Below are positions 1-8,849 of a stretch of 24,930 nucleotides of DNA, one piece after another. Every line of letters begins with the position of its first letter. Position 1 is the stretch's first letter. The stretch is from JAYRWN01 sp041917975 (GTDB taxonomy: Bacteria; Bacteroidota; Bacteroidia; Chitinophagales; Saprospiraceae), in contig JAYRWN010000416.1 of assembly GCA_041917975.1 (NCBI GenBank), positions 1 to 24,930 on the forward strand. Direction: 5' to 3'. A model generated the notes under the pieces. That model saw only the letters and a program-made list of their open reading frames with translations, was not told the origin of the DNA and did no database searches. Both the position numbers and the translations under genes were made by a program.

Positions 1-1
1 G

Positions 2-1153
2 AACATCCCTATGGTGTGGCTGCTTCAGCGCTATGGCGTGGATAAATTTCTGAATATCCTGCGTAAAATGCGATTTAGTACTATCCGCCGGTCGGCACAA
101 GATTATGGATTGTCCCTCATACTCGGAGGTGGAGAAACATCCCTCTGGGACCTGTGTGGTGCTTATGGTTATTTGGGACGGCTGGCTCTTAATTTCTACC
201 ATCTGCAGGGTGAAGACGATTATTATAGCCGGGTTCCGATGCATCTGCTTAAGGATTCACCTGTAACCCAAAGAGAAGAACCCCCGGTGTTTAGCAGTGC
301 TGCAGCCTGGTTGACCACCGAGACTCTAAATGACCTCCACCGCCCTGATGAAGATGGTATCTGGTCTTATTTTACCCAACGGGGTTGGTTGGCTTGGAAA
401 ACCGGTACCAGTTTTGGATTTAGAGATGCCTGGGCGGTTGGGGTTAATCCTCATTATGTTATTGGAGTATGGGTAGGGAATGCCGATGGCGAAGGCCGAC
501 CAGAATGTACCGGAGCAAAAGTAGCAGCACCATTATTGTTACAATTGTTTGCCATGTTACCGTCAGGGGAAGGTCCTGCCCCACCCTATGATCAAATGGG
601 CCCTACCCCCCTGTGCGACAAGAGTGGGTTATTACCAGGCCTCCATTGTCCTCAGGACACCCAATGGCTTCCCTGGTCCGGACAAAAACTCAACACCTGT
701 GGTTACCATCAGCCTATCGTTTTGGATACCTTGAGTGGCAATCGACTGTCCAGGCACTGCATGGACCATCCCCATTGGCGTATTGAAAATCGTTTCGTAT
801 TACCGGCCGGTATAGCTTATTATTATCAACGTCAACATCCTGAATATCAACCCGTGCCTGGGTACAAAGCAGGTTGTGAGCCACCTGAACAAAATGCCAT
901 TGCTTTAATATATCCGGCCATGGCAAATCACTTGAAATTAGCTTTACAACCATCAGATAATCAACAGGATATTATCCTCAAGGCGGTCCATTCGGATGCG
1001 GCAGCCACTTTGTTTTGGCATTTGGATCACCAATTTTTAGGTACTACCTTTCAAATTCACCACCTACCCATCCATCCGGTGCCGGGCCAACACACTCTTA
1101 CCATCCTTGATGAACGCGGCAATCAGTTAATTAGGCACCTCACCATAGAGTAA
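2..1153 (+). CDS. pbpC: Penicillin-binding protein 1C, C-terminal part (5' end outside window)
   Basis: This is the transpeptidase half of a bifunctional class A penicillin-binding protein of the PBP1C type, which polymerises and cross-links peptidoglycan in the periplasm. The frame is open to the left edge (N-I-P before the first Met at base 11), so the signal anchor, the glycosyltransferase domain and the catalytic SxxK lie upstream. Visible here are the KTG box of the transpeptidase site (KTGTS, bases about 398-412), followed by the family stretch FGFRDAWAVG and the VIGVWVGNADG strand. The last 170 residues or so match the C-terminal domain specific to PBP1C (BiPBP_C type). It has Cys pairs around CDKSGLLPGLHCP and a final beta-rich part. 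PBP1C is often encoded next to a large alpha-2-macroglobulin-like protein; that gene would be upstream and is not visible. The identification is secure; only the extent is partial. Confidence 0.93.
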   Translation, partial: NIPMVWLLQRYGVDKFLNILRKMRFSTIRRSAQDYGLSLILGGGETSLWDLCGAYGYLGRLALNFYHLQGEDDYYSRVPMHLLKDSPVTQREEPPVFSSAAAWLTTETLNDLHRPDEDGIWSYFTQRGWLAWKTGTSFGFRDAWAVGVNPHYVIGVWVGNADGEGRPECTGAKVAAPLLLQLFAMLPSGEGPAPPYDQMGPTPLCDKSGLLPGLHCPQDTQWLPWSGQKLNTCGYHQPIVLDTLSGNRLSRHCMDHPHWRIENRFVLPAGIAYYYQRQHPEYQPVPGYKAGCEPPEQNAIALIYPAMANHLKLALQPSDNQQDIILKAVHSDAAATLFWHLDHQFLGTTFQIHHLPIHPVPGQHTLTILDERGNQLIRHLTIE

Positions 1154-1164
1154 TCGCTATTAAT

Positions 1165-1521
1165 TTATCTCTTATTGATAGCGGCCAAGTCTATTTCCGG
1201 CATTTTGGTCGTAGTCCCCCATCCACAGATGACTTCTTTTTCTTTACCCGTATGTTTATAGGTTATCCGGACATTCAGTCGGTCAAAAATGTTATGGCCT
1301 TCCAGAAATTTATTCACGATAGCTTGCGAGGATTCATTGGCCGCCAATTGTTCAATATCCTCATCCACCTCAAGTACAAAATGCCAGTCACAACCATCAG
1401 CAGGTAATTGGTACACCAGTACTGCATCGTGTTCTAAGTACCCGGAAAGTACATCGTCCTGGCGGGTGCATTGACTAAAAATGAACACAGCAAGCATCAA
1501 TAAAACTTTCAGGCCATCCAT
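1165..1521 (-). CDS. Small putative lipoprotein of unknown function
   Basis: A 118-residue protein that I do not recognise. Its N-terminus has a short basic start, a hydrophobic stretch (LMLAVFIF) and a Cys at residue 18 in the context FSQC, which resembles the relaxed lipobox seen in Bacteroidota. It is therefore probably exported and lipid-anchored. The mature part is acidic, contains a DGCDWHF segment and ends with a second Cys in CGWG; the two Cys could pair in the periplasm. It converges with the pbpC gene (11-base gap) and is divergent from the CoA-binding protein gene. Codon use and composition look ordinary. That it is a real gene is supported by the signal peptide and full-length reading frame; function cannot be inferred. 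Confidence 0.7.
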   Translation of the reverse strand: MDGLKVLLMLAVFIFSQCTRQDDVLSGYLEHDAVLVYQLPADGCDWHFVLEVDEDIEQLAANESSQAIVNKFLEGHNIFDRLNVRITYKHTGKEKEVICGWGTTTKMPEIDLAAINKR

Positions 1522-1647
1522 ATGACATCAGGTTTTTTGAATATAGACGAAAGTGGACCTGCTTATGGTTTGAGCTAACATAATATTTATATTATCAACT
1601 TAAACTTTCACGTCTATTATTTATTAAATAGATAAATTAATAGTTCA

Positions 1648-2058
1648 ATGACTGACCCGTCCAGCATGCTGCCGACCCGAGTTGTGGTCCTGGGAGCATC
1701 ACCCAATCCGGAAAGATACGCCTTTACGGCAACTAGAATGTTATTGGCCCATGGGTATGAGGTGTTTCCCGTTGGCATAAAATCCGGAACTATAGAGGGT
1801 ATTCCTATTTTGACCGGCAAGCCCAAAATACCGGATATACACACCGTTTCGTTATACCTGAGTCCTACCCATCAAAATGACATATTTGATTATATCCTGA
1901 GTCTTCAACCTAAACGGGTTATTTTTAATCCCGGTACCGAAAACCCTATCTTGGATCTAAAGCTACGGGAGGCCGGGATCTTAACTGAAGAAGCGTGCAC
2001 ATTGGTTTTGCTTTCTACTGGTACTTTTATGGATATACCAGCACCAAACCCAGCTTAA
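1648..2058 (+). CDS. CoA-binding Rossmann-fold protein (YccU/CoA_binding family)
   Basis: A 136-residue single-domain protein matching the small CoA-binding family related to the N-terminal domain of succinyl-CoA synthetase alpha. The first strand and turn read VVVLGASPNPERYAFTA, the nucleotide-binding loop of the family. It is followed by GYEVFPVGIK and the G-x-P-I pair at about residue 50. Later come VSLYLSP and a proline-free helix leading to VIFNPGTENP, which corresponds to the family's conserved NPG motif. Length fits the family (about 120-145). No partner gene in the same direction is close: it converges on proline dehydrogenase, 33 bases from stop to stop. The cellular role of this family is poorly defined; cytosolic CoA or acyl-CoA binding is the family expectation, not something seen here. 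Confidence 0.85.
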   Translation: MTDPSSMLPTRVVVLGASPNPERYAFTATRMLLAHGYEVFPVGIKSGTIEGIPILTGKPKIPDIHTVSLYLSPTHQNDIFDYILSLQPKRVIFNPGTENPILDLKLREAGILTEEACTLVLLSTGTFMDIPAPNPA

Positions 2059-2091
2059 AGCGATAAAATGTAGTCTATACTAATCAGGATT

Positions 2092-3276
2092 TTATAGTCC
2101 TCTGCGTTCCTTTTCTTTGATCAATAGCCCCAGTTCCCGGCTCATGTCCCCGGTGATGGACGTGTTTTCCTGGGCTCGCCGCACCAGGTAATGAATGACG
2201 GTGGAAACAGGTCCATAGACAACGTACTTAGCCACATTAAAGCCGGCCGCAGCCAGATTGAAAGTAATGTTATCACTCATCCCGTACAGCTGACAAAAAT
2301 TGATATGCGGGTGATGGGGGTGGATGCCTTTTTTGATCACCAGTTCCGCTTGAAGTCGATTACTTTCTGTGTTATGGGAAGCGTTGCAGGACGCCATGTC
2401 TTCGTAATGATCGATACAAAACCGGATGCCATCATCATAGGCTTTATCCGTGTTCTCTTTTGAGGCATGGATAGGGCTGGGATACCCCATTTCTAAAGCC
2501 CGCTGGCGCTCTTTTTCCATATACGCGCCTCGCACCAGTTTAGCACCTAACAAGTATCCTTCCGATTTCGCCTCTTCATAGGACTGTTGTAAATAAGCCA
2601 GGCGGTCTGTGCGGTACATTTGGAAGGTATTATACACGGTCACCCGCTCCCGGTTATATTTTTTCATCATCTCTTCCACCATGTGATCGATGGGATTCTG
2701 TAACCAGCTTTCTTCAGCATCGATAAATATGCGAACTTCGAGTTCTGCGGCCCGTTGACAGATATCGTTAACACGGGACACCACCCTTTTGAAAGCATTA
2801 TGTTCAAGCGAACTTAATGTTGCACCAGACTGCACCTTTTCCAACAGTGCGTTGTCGGCAAGTGCAGTCACTTTGACACTTACTACCGGGATAGAGGTAT
2901 TGGAAGCGGCAAATTCCACGGCCCGCACGAATTCTTCGCGTGTTTTATCCAAGTCCTCTTCATCACTTAAGCCTTCGGCACCGTAGTCCAAAATGGCCAG
3001 AACTTTATATTTCCGCAGATGATTTACTGTTGCTTGAGTATCCCTAAGGGAAGTTCCGCCACAAAACTGTTTGTAAATAGTTTGTTTGATCAGAGTTTGT
3101 GTCAGCGGAATGTGTAGTTTTAAAGCCGTCAGACTTAATTTGGTACCCAGATTGACTAATGAGGGGTTGTTCATTAATTGAAATAAACGCAGGGTTCTGA
3201 TTAACTCCCGATCGGATTTGTTAGAAAAGGCGATTTGTGTGTTGGAAAAATCTACAATTGGACTTTCTTCTTCCAT
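2092..3276 (-). CDS. Proline dehydrogenase (monofunctional, FAD-dependent)
   Basis: Oxidises L-proline to delta-1-pyrroline-5-carboxylate using FAD in a beta/alpha barrel; the first step of proline catabolism. The 394-residue protein is the monofunctional form and lacks the aldehyde dehydrogenase half of PutA. Diagnostic stretches are FIDAEESW (about 184-191), YNTFQMYRTDR (about 215-225), GAKLVRGAYMEKERQRA (about 244-260), ASHNTESN (about 299-306), and near the end VYGPVSTVIHYLVRRAQENTS (about 353-373). In this family the two arginines of YLxRRxxEN bind the substrate carboxylate. It lies 9 bases downstream of aroE on the same strand, so the two are probably co-transcribed, although the pathways are unrelated. 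Strong identification. Confidence 0.95.
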   Translation of the reverse strand: MEEESPIVDFSNTQIAFSNKSDRELIRTLRLFQLMNNPSLVNLGTKLSLTALKLHIPLTQTLIKQTIYKQFCGGTSLRDTQATVNHLRKYKVLAILDYGAEGLSDEEDLDKTREEFVRAVEFAASNTSIPVVSVKVTALADNALLEKVQSGATLSSLEHNAFKRVVSRVNDICQRAAELEVRIFIDAEESWLQNPIDHMVEEMMKKYNRERVTVYNTFQMYRTDRLAYLQQSYEEAKSEGYLLGAKLVRGAYMEKERQRALEMGYPSPIHASKENTDKAYDDGIRFCIDHYEDMASCNASHNTESNRLQAELVIKKGIHPHHPHINFCQLYGMSDNITFNLAAAGFNVAKYVVYGPVSTVIHYLVRRAQENTSITGDMSRELGLLIKEKERRGL

Positions 3277-3285
3277 AATGAGGCT

Positions 3286-4038
3286 TTACCGGTTCCATAT
3301 CTCCCAGCTTTTTTCAGCCTGGAGCACGAGCATTTGGTACCCGTTTAAAATAAGTGCACCGTTTTGTTCAGCGCGCTGTAAAAATAGTGTTTTTTCAGGA
3401 TTATAAATTAAATCAAAGAATAAATGTCGGTCGGTAACTGCATGATATGGCAGGTCGGGACACCGCTCCACTTGAGGGTACATCCCCAGGGGCGTGGTGT
3501 TAATAATTAATCCCGTTTCGTTCATGATGTCTGGCGTGATCTGCTTATAATTAAGGGTGTTAATTCCGCTTGTACGAGACACCATCCGGTAGTTTATACC
3601 GAATTGCTGTAAAACATAAACCACTGCTTTGGCTGCGCCACCGGTACCAAGGACTAAAGCCTGCCGGTGCCACGGCTTTAAATGAGGACTCAAAGCTTGC
3701 TCAAATCCAAACACATCGGAATTGTATCCGGTAAGCTTGCCCTGCCGAATGGCAATGACGTTAACCGCTCCAACCGTTTTGGCTGCCTCCGACAATTCAT
3801 GCAAATAAGCTATAACGGCTTCTTTATAGGGTATAGTTACATTCAGCCCCACCAGATAAGGGTGCCTGGCTAATACATCCGGGAAATCACGAATATGACT
3901 AATGGGAAATAATTCATAACTGCAATCCCTGACCCCTTCTCTGGCCCATTTTTCTGTAAAAAATCGCTGAGAGAATGAATGAGATAGCGGGTATCCTATC
4001 AACCCAAATCCCCGGTGAGTTGGTAAAAGAGCATCCAT
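3286..4038 (-). CDS. aroE: Shikimate dehydrogenase
   Basis: Reduces 3-dehydroshikimate to shikimate with NADPH in aromatic amino-acid biosynthesis; cytosolic. The 250-residue protein is typical in length. Visible sites include GYPLSHSFS (15-23, shikimate-binding serines), NVTIPYK with the catalytic Lys at about residue 72, and GYNSDVFGF with the catalytic Asp at about 108. The GTGGAAKAV dinucleotide loop lies at about 131-139, followed by INTTPLGMYP and, near the C-terminus, NGYQMLVLQAEKSWEIW. The gene is divergent from miaB, with 81 bases between the two starts that must hold both promoters. Proline dehydrogenase follows 9 bases after its stop. No unusual feature. Confidence 0.95.
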   Translation of the reverse strand: MDALLPTHRGFGLIGYPLSHSFSQRFFTEKWAREGVRDCSYELFPISHIRDFPDVLARHPYLVGLNVTIPYKEAVIAYLHELSEAAKTVGAVNVIAIRQGKLTGYNSDVFGFEQALSPHLKPWHRQALVLGTGGAAKAVVYVLQQFGINYRMVSRTSGINTLNYKQITPDIMNETGLIINTTPLGMYPQVERCPDLPYHAVTDRHLFFDLIYNPEKTLFLQRAEQNGALILNGYQMLVLQAEKSWEIWNR

Positions 4039-4093
4039 GTTAAACTTTAACAGTCAATTTCTGCCAAAATGTCATAAAATAAGCCTTTTTTCC

Positions 4094-4101
4094 TATCTTT
4101 A
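4094..4101 (+). promoter_or_regulatory. Possible promoter -7 element for miaB operon
   Basis: TATCTTTA differs by one base from the Bacteroidota -7 consensus TAnnTTTG and lies 19 bases before the miaB start. No clear TTG -33 partner is visible at the usual distance, so this is a tentative call. Confidence 0.35.
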
Positions 4102-4119
4102 CGCCGCAAGATATAAAAT

Positions 4120-5550
4120 ATGCCAATGACGTCCACAGACACTGAACGGATACCTCTGGAAGGCAGACAGGGTGAAGTTTATACCACCCCGGAAAGTGCA
4201 TTAGTATTGGGACCCGGTCCCAAAGCCGTGTACATTGAAAGTTACGGCTGCCAAATGAATTTTAACGATAGTGAAATCGTTGCTTCATTACTTTCACAGG
4301 AGGGTTATACCTTCACTAACCGGCTGGAAGAAGCTCAGTTGATTCTTCTCAACACCTGCTCGATACGCGAAAAGGCCGAAGAAACCATTCATAAACGGCT
4401 CAAAGATTTTAACCGTCTAAAACTAGAAAAGCCGGAGACCATTATCGGTGTATTGGGGTGCATGGCTGAGCGGCTGAAAGCTAAATTACTTACTCAGGAG
4501 CAGCTGGTAGACGTAGTCGTAGGTCCCGATGCCTATCGCGAGTTACCCATGCTCATAGCTGGCGCAGAAGAAGGAGAAAAAGGTGTAAATGTGTTATTAT
4601 CCCGTGAGGAAACTTACGCGGATGTAGCTCCGGTGCGCCTGGAGAGCAACGGCATCAGTGCATTTATTTCCATCATGCGCGGGTGTGATAATATGTGTTC
4701 TTTCTGTGTAGTTCCATTTACCCGGGGGCGTGAACGCAGCCGGGATGCTTACTCCATCGTAGCGGAAGCTAACGATTTGTTTCTGCAGGGCTATCGTGAA
4801 GTCACGTTGCTGGGCCAGAATGTCGATTCCTACAAATGGACGAATCCGGAGACTAATCAATTGGTCACTTTTGCCCAATTATTGGAGATGGTGGCGTTGG
4901 TGCATTCGCGCCTTAGGGTTCGTTTCTCTACCTCACACCCCAAAGATATGCATGATGACGTGTTGTATACCATGTCCCGCCATCATAACATATGCAAATA
5001 CATCCACCTCCCGGTCCAATCCGGCAACAGCCGTATTTTGGACCTGATGAACCGCACCTATGACCGCCCCTGGTACGAGGACAGAATCAAAGCCATCCGT
5101 AAGATTCTCCCCGATTGTACCATTTCCTCTGACATCATTGCTGGATTTTGCAGTGAAACGGAAGAAGAACATCAGGACACATTGTCCATGCTGGAATTCG
5201 CCCGTTACAGCATGTCCTATATGTTTTATTATTCTGAGCGTCCCGGAACTCTGGCCGCGCGCAAACTCCCTGACGATGTACCGTTGGAGATCAAGAAACG
5301 GCGGTTAAATGAAATAATCGCCCTACAGAATCGATTGTCGCTGGAACACAATCAAGCAGACGTTGGCCATACTTTTGAAGTTTTAATAGAAGGGGATTCA
5401 AAAAAATCAGCCGCATATTTTAAAGGCCGCAACTCGCAAAATAAGATGATTGTTTTTCCTAAAAAGAAGGATATTAAACCCGGAGACTATGTACAGGTCC
5501 GGGTCCTCGCCGCCAGCAGTGCCACTCTGAAAGGAGAGATTATTTCTTAA
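4120..5550 (+). CDS. miaB: tRNA-2-methylthio-N6-isopentenyladenosine-37 synthase MiaB
   Basis: A radical-SAM methylthiotransferase that adds a methylthio group to N6-isopentenyl-A37 of tRNAs reading UNN codons. It has 476 residues. The N-terminal MTTase domain carries three Cys for the auxiliary 4Fe-4S cluster at about 44 (SYGCQMN), 80 (NTCSIREKA) and 114 (LGCMAER). The radical-SAM CxxxCxxC is RGCDNMCSFCVVPF (about 188-201), followed by the family signature TRGRERSR. The C-terminal TRAM domain is seen from FEVLIEG to the end. The ATG at 4120 gives a 35-residue leader before the core, usual for Bacteroidota; the Met two codons later is an alternative. It is the first gene of a run with the sigma-54 regulator (19-base gap), lptE, the TPR-like gene and secG. 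Confidence 0.97.
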   Translation: MPMTSTDTERIPLEGRQGEVYTTPESALVLGPGPKAVYIESYGCQMNFNDSEIVASLLSQEGYTFTNRLEEAQLILLNTCSIREKAEETIHKRLKDFNRLKLEKPETIIGVLGCMAERLKAKLLTQEQLVDVVVGPDAYRELPMLIAGAEEGEKGVNVLLSREETYADVAPVRLESNGISAFISIMRGCDNMCSFCVVPFTRGRERSRDAYSIVAEANDLFLQGYREVTLLGQNVDSYKWTNPETNQLVTFAQLLEMVALVHSRLRVRFSTSHPKDMHDDVLYTMSRHHNICKYIHLPVQSGNSRILDLMNRTYDRPWYEDRIKAIRKILPDCTISSDIIAGFCSETEEEHQDTLSMLEFARYSMSYMFYYSERPGTLAARKLPDDVPLEIKKRRLNEIIALQNRLSLEHNQADVGHTFEVLIEGDSKKSAAYFKGRNSQNKMIVFPKKKDIKPGDYVQVRVLAASSATLKGEIIS

Positions 5551-5569
5551 CCATAACCGAACTCAGGAC

Positions 5570-6823
5570 ATGTCAGTACTCGGAGTAAAACAACGCTTTG
5601 GCGTCATCGGCAAATCTCAGGCCCTGGACAATGCCTTGTCCACCGCCATCCGGGTCGCTTCTACCGAATTGACCGTTTTGCTCACGGGTGAAAGTGGGGT
5701 TGGCAAAGAAGTTTTTTCAAAAATTATTCATCAGCTAAGTCCCCGCAAACACAATCAGTTCATCGCGGTTAACTGCGGAGCTATACCTGAAGGAACCATA
5801 AACTCTGAACTTTTTGGTCATGAAAAAGGAGCTTTTACCGGCGCAACGGGTGATCGCAAGGGTTATTTTGAAACTGTAGATGGCGGAACGATTTTCCTGG
5901 ATGAGGTAGCCGAAATGCCTCTGGACACCCAGGCTTATTTGCTGAGAGTCCTCGAAAGCGGAGAGTTCCTCCGTGTAGGATCTTCAAAAGTCCAAAAAAC
6001 CAACGTCAGGGTTGTCGCCGCAACTAACGTCAGCTTGTTAGAGCGTATTAAATCCGGAAAATTTCGCGAAGATCTTTATTATCGTTTGAACACCGTCCCC
6101 ATCTATGTCCCCTCATTACGGGAACGACAGGAGGACATTTATATGCTTTTCAAAAAATTTGCCAGTGATTTCGCCGAAAAATACCATACGACCCCGGTGA
6201 GCCTGGATGAGCAGTCGGTCACTATTCTGGAAAATTACAGCTGGCCGGGCAATATCCGTGAGCTAAAAAACCTCACTGAGCAATTATCTGTTTTGGTCGA
6301 CCAAAAAGTGATTGACGCTGAAACCCTTGCCACCCAGTTCCCACATATCTTAAAGCGCAATTTGCCGTCAGGACCTGGTGACAATGGAACCAAAGACATG
6401 TCCGAGCGGGAAATCCTGTATAAATTGCTCTTCGACATGAAAAACGACTTGAACGACCTCAAACAGCTGGTCTTCGGTCTAATCCAATCCAATAATCTGA
6501 ATATGCCGGTGTTGCAGCAGATGCAGTCCGCTCCCTACCCACCCGCCACAATACAAAACTTTCCGCCTTCCACCTATCGAGGCTCACTGTCACCGGACAG
6601 TAAAGAGGAACCGTCCAGACCAATCATTTTGAATAAAGAATCTTCACAGAAGTATGAAAAAATGGAGGTGATAGATGAAAGTCTGTCCATCGAAGAAATG
6701 GAAAAAGAATTAATCCATAAGGCCCTCAAAAAACATAGCGGAAAACGCAAAAACGCCGCTATTGAATTGGGTATATCTGAGCGAACCCTTTATCGTAAAA
6801 TAAACCAATATCATCTGGAATGA
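5570..6823 (+). CDS. Sigma-54 interacting transcriptional activator without receiver domain
   Basis: A bacterial enhancer-binding protein that uses ATP hydrolysis to open sigma-54 (RpoN) promoters. The 417-residue protein starts directly with the AAA+ domain. Walker A is GESGVGKE (40-47), the sigma-54 contact loop GAFTGA is intact at 87-92, Walker B is GGTIFLDEVAEM (105-116), and REDLYYRLN and WPGNIRELKN follow. A linker of about 110 residues contains a helical segment (REILYKLLFDMKNDLNDL) and a Pro-rich part. The end is a Fis-type helix-turn-helix (KHSGKRKNAAIELGISERTL, about 388-407). With no receiver or sensory N-terminus, its activity must be set by level, by the linker or by a partner. 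It overlaps lptE by 4 bases (ATGA). Targets are unknown; the groES upstream region is a candidate (see findings). Confidence 0.95.
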   Translation: MSVLGVKQRFGVIGKSQALDNALSTAIRVASTELTVLLTGESGVGKEVFSKIIHQLSPRKHNQFIAVNCGAIPEGTINSELFGHEKGAFTGATGDRKGYFETVDGGTIFLDEVAEMPLDTQAYLLRVLESGEFLRVGSSKVQKTNVRVVAATNVSLLERIKSGKFREDLYYRLNTVPIYVPSLRERQEDIYMLFKKFASDFAEKYHTTPVSLDEQSVTILENYSWPGNIRELKNLTEQLSVLVDQKVIDAETLATQFPHILKRNLPSGPGDNGTKDMSEREILYKLLFDMKNDLNDLKQLVFGLIQSNNLNMPVLQQMQSAPYPPATIQNFPPSTYRGSLSPDSKEEPSRPIILNKESSQKYEKMEVIDESLSIEEMEKELIHKALKKHSGKRKNAAIELGISERTLYRKINQYHLE

Positions 6824-7338
6824 GACAGCTTGGTCTATTAATCATAGTATCTTTGATTAGTCAGTGCCTGGGATGTTATAGTTTCAGTGGTATCAGCATT
6901 CCGCAAGAGGCCTCCACCTTTTATGTAGCTAATTTTGAGGATAAAACCAGTGGAGCAAGTTTGGCGCCACCCAGCATCTTTATCGATTTTACCGAACGCT
7001 TAAAGGATAAAGTACGCCGCGAAACACCGCTTAAATATAATGAAACAGCTCACGACCTGCTTTTTGAGGGCTCAGTATCGAGATATGATATTTCCTTTTC
7101 TTCGCCCACAGCCGGCTCTCAAATTAACCAGATCGGAGCCAAAACCAGATTGACCATCGGTGTTACCGTTAAATACACCAATAAACTGAACGAAAAACAA
7201 AACTGGTCACAAACTTTTTCACATTTTGTAGATATTGCCGAAGATGAGGTGGTGGCAGACAAACAGGATGAATTAATAAACACAATTTTTATAGATATTT
7301 TGGAACAAATAATGAAAAAAGCGTTTGGTGCCTGGTAG
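6820..7338 (+). CDS. lptE: LPS assembly lipoprotein LptE (Bacteroidota type)
   Basis: A 172-residue outer-membrane lipoprotein expected to plug and assist LptD in inserting lipopolysaccharide into the outer leaflet. The N-terminus has a hydrophobic signal ending in CLGC, so the lipidated Cys is probably residue 19, followed by YSFSGISIP. YSFSG, the FYVANFEDKTSGASL strand, and DLLFEGSVSRYDIS followed by a TRLTIGVTVKYTN segment are the layout of Bacteroidota LptE proteins. Length fits (about 165-180). The start codon overlaps the stop of the sigma-54 regulator (ATGA), and its TAG stop shares one base with the GTG start of the next gene, so translational coupling across the run is likely. The family call is by overall pattern and well-known context. 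Confidence 0.85.
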   Translation: MRQLGLLIIVSLISQCLGCYSFSGISIPQEASTFYVANFEDKTSGASLAPPSIFIDFTERLKDKVRRETPLKYNETAHDLLFEGSVSRYDISFSSPTAGSQINQIGAKTRLTIGVTVKYTNKLNEKQNWSQTFSHFVDIAEDEVVADKQDELINTIFIDILEQIMKKAFGAW

Positions 7339-8459
7339 TGCGTGAATTTAATTTGGCATATTATCTGGAGGATTTTCGCCGCTTGGGCGAATTGGATGAA
7401 AAGGATTTACAAACCCTTTTAAAGCAATATCCATTTGCTCAAAACCTGCATTTATTAAAAAGTAAGTGGGATTGGGTGCATAAACACCAGTTTTCAGAGA
7501 GCAATGCCATTTACGCCACCCAACGGGAACGATTTTTTCAACAAATAGAACAGGAGGTTTGGGAACAGTTCCCTAATGAAACTTTACCAATCCCTTCCGC
7601 GATTTACCTACCTGGAGCCAAAGAGGCAACTGTGGTCCAGGAACAGATCCCTCCTGATACCGCTGAAAACCCAGCGGTGCCCCCTGTCCATGATATTATT
7701 CCAGACGAACCAGCAACTGATGGGCCAGTATTGGCCGATGAAACAGCCAGGAGTTTACCCCCAACCCTTGACACCCAGCACCAAACGACAACCGATATAG
7801 AGGCAATTCCTTCTATCAAAGAAGGGCATGAGATGATTATTGACCCAACGCAGGAGTTATTTGCTGAAGAAATCGCGGAACATTTGGCAGGAGTGGAAGA
7901 AGAGAATATTGAAGCAGGATCCGTTGAGCCAATAACAGTTGAAGAATCCGTGGCTGAACATTTACCTCTGCAAACCTGGGAGGAACCTATCTTACCGGAA
8001 AAGTCCGAGAGCCCTGTTCCTCAGCCTGATGCGATATGGGATTTACTGGAAGAACCTTGGGTGGAGACCACAACAAATCATGCTGGGACAGAAGATGAAG
8101 CTATCTTGACGTCACCCATAACTGACCCTTCACTTCCGGATGCAGGCAATCCTTTCAGCCAATGGCTCCAACGCCTTTCTCCGGTGACTCCCGGATTGGT
8201 TCAAACATTACCGAAGGCATCGGCCAGGATACAAATCGAAACACCGCCATCAGCCCCCTTTACCTCCCAACCCCTGCAAGATGCCGCTGCTGCTTCCAAC
8301 ATTATGCGCGACCATATTGCCTCAGAAACTCTGGCGGATATATTAGCCCGGCAAGGATATAAAGAACGTGCCATCAGCATTTATGAAAAATTGATTTTGA
8401 CAAATCCGGAAAAAAGTAATTTCTTTGCGGAGAAAATTAAAAAACTCAAAGGCAGCTAA
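7338..8459 (+). CDS. TPR-like protein of the Bacteroidota lptE-secG locus, function unknown
   Basis: A 373-residue protein with GTG start overlapping the lptE stop. The first 60 residues or so (LEDFRRLGELDEKDLQTLLK, then YPFAQNLHLLKSKWDW) form helices like a degenerate TPR. The middle 200 residues are acidic, Pro/Glu-rich and low complexity, probably disordered. The C-terminus (SETLADILARQGYKERAISI, then YEKLILTNPEKS and FAEKIKKLKG) is a clear TPR-type helical hairpin. No signal peptide or membrane segment is seen, so it is probably cytosolic. Proteins with the same head and tail are common at this locus in Bacteroidota, but I know of no established function. A scaffold role connecting to the envelope genes around it would be a guess. 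The secG start follows 4 bases after the stop. Confidence 0.85.
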   Translation: MREFNLAYYLEDFRRLGELDEKDLQTLLKQYPFAQNLHLLKSKWDWVHKHQFSESNAIYATQRERFFQQIEQEVWEQFPNETLPIPSAIYLPGAKEATVVQEQIPPDTAENPAVPPVHDIIPDEPATDGPVLADETARSLPPTLDTQHQTTTDIEAIPSIKEGHEMIIDPTQELFAEEIAEHLAGVEEENIEAGSVEPITVEESVAEHLPLQTWEEPILPEKSESPVPQPDAIWDLLEEPWVETTTNHAGTEDEAILTSPITDPSLPDAGNPFSQWLQRLSPVTPGLVQTLPKASARIQIETPPSAPFTSQPLQDAAAASNIMRDHIASETLADILARQGYKERAISIYEKLILTNPEKSNFFAEKIKKLKGS

Positions 8460-8463
8460 AGCT

Positions 8464-8724
8464 ATGCTTAATTTAATAACCATTTTGACCGCTATTGTTT
8501 GCGTCCTCCTGATGTTAGTCGTATTAATCCAGAACCCCAAGGGCGGTGGCATTGACACTACCTTTGGCGGACAAGGTGCTAACCAACTGTTTGGAGTAGC
8601 CAGGAGTGCCGACTTAATAGAAAAATTAACCTGGGGATTGGCCATTGCATTGTTCATTTTGTGCATCATCAGCTCCATCATTGTCAGCAGTTCATCAGCT
8701 GCTACGCTTACCCCCGCCGGATAA
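8464..8724 (+). CDS. secG: Preprotein translocase subunit SecG
   Basis: A small inner-membrane subunit of the SecYEG protein-export channel. The Met at 8464 gives 86 residues; an upstream in-frame start at 8425 lies inside the previous gene and would add a basic tail not found in the family. There are two membrane helices, about 2-22 (LNLITILTAIVCVLLMLVVL) and about 58-78 (LTWGLAIALFILCIISSIIV). Between them is the family loop IQNPKGGGIDTTFGGQGANQ with the conserved Gly-rich stretch and LFGVARSADLIEKLTW. It is the last gene of the run starting at miaB; an inverted repeat follows 20 bases after its stop. Confidence 0.95.
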   Translation: MLNLITILTAIVCVLLMLVVLIQNPKGGGIDTTFGGQGANQLFGVARSADLIEKLTWGLAIALFILCIISSIIVSSSSAATLTPAG

Positions 8725-8742
8725 AAAAGTTCGGTTTCGCGA

Positions 8743-8790
8743 TTCTAAACCAAATATTTATTTATCAATTCTAATTGGGTTGGTTTAGGA
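8743..8790 (+). terminator. Inverted repeat after secG, possible terminator
   Basis: Arms TTCTAAACCAA (8743-8753) and TTGGTTTAGGA (8780-8790) pair over 11 positions with one G-T wobble, around a 26-base loop. A run of five T follows a few bases later. The long loop makes it a weak terminator candidate; it sits where the miaB-secG run should end. Confidence 0.4.
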
Positions 8791-8849
8791 AGTTTTTGGC
8801 TACTTACGGATTGCGAAGGATAAGATAAATATTTAGAAATGATCAGATA

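Noticed and set aside
8343..8681. Minus-strand open frame opposite secG and the TPR-like gene
   Set aside because: It runs across two well-supported genes in the opposite direction and shows no protein-like pattern.
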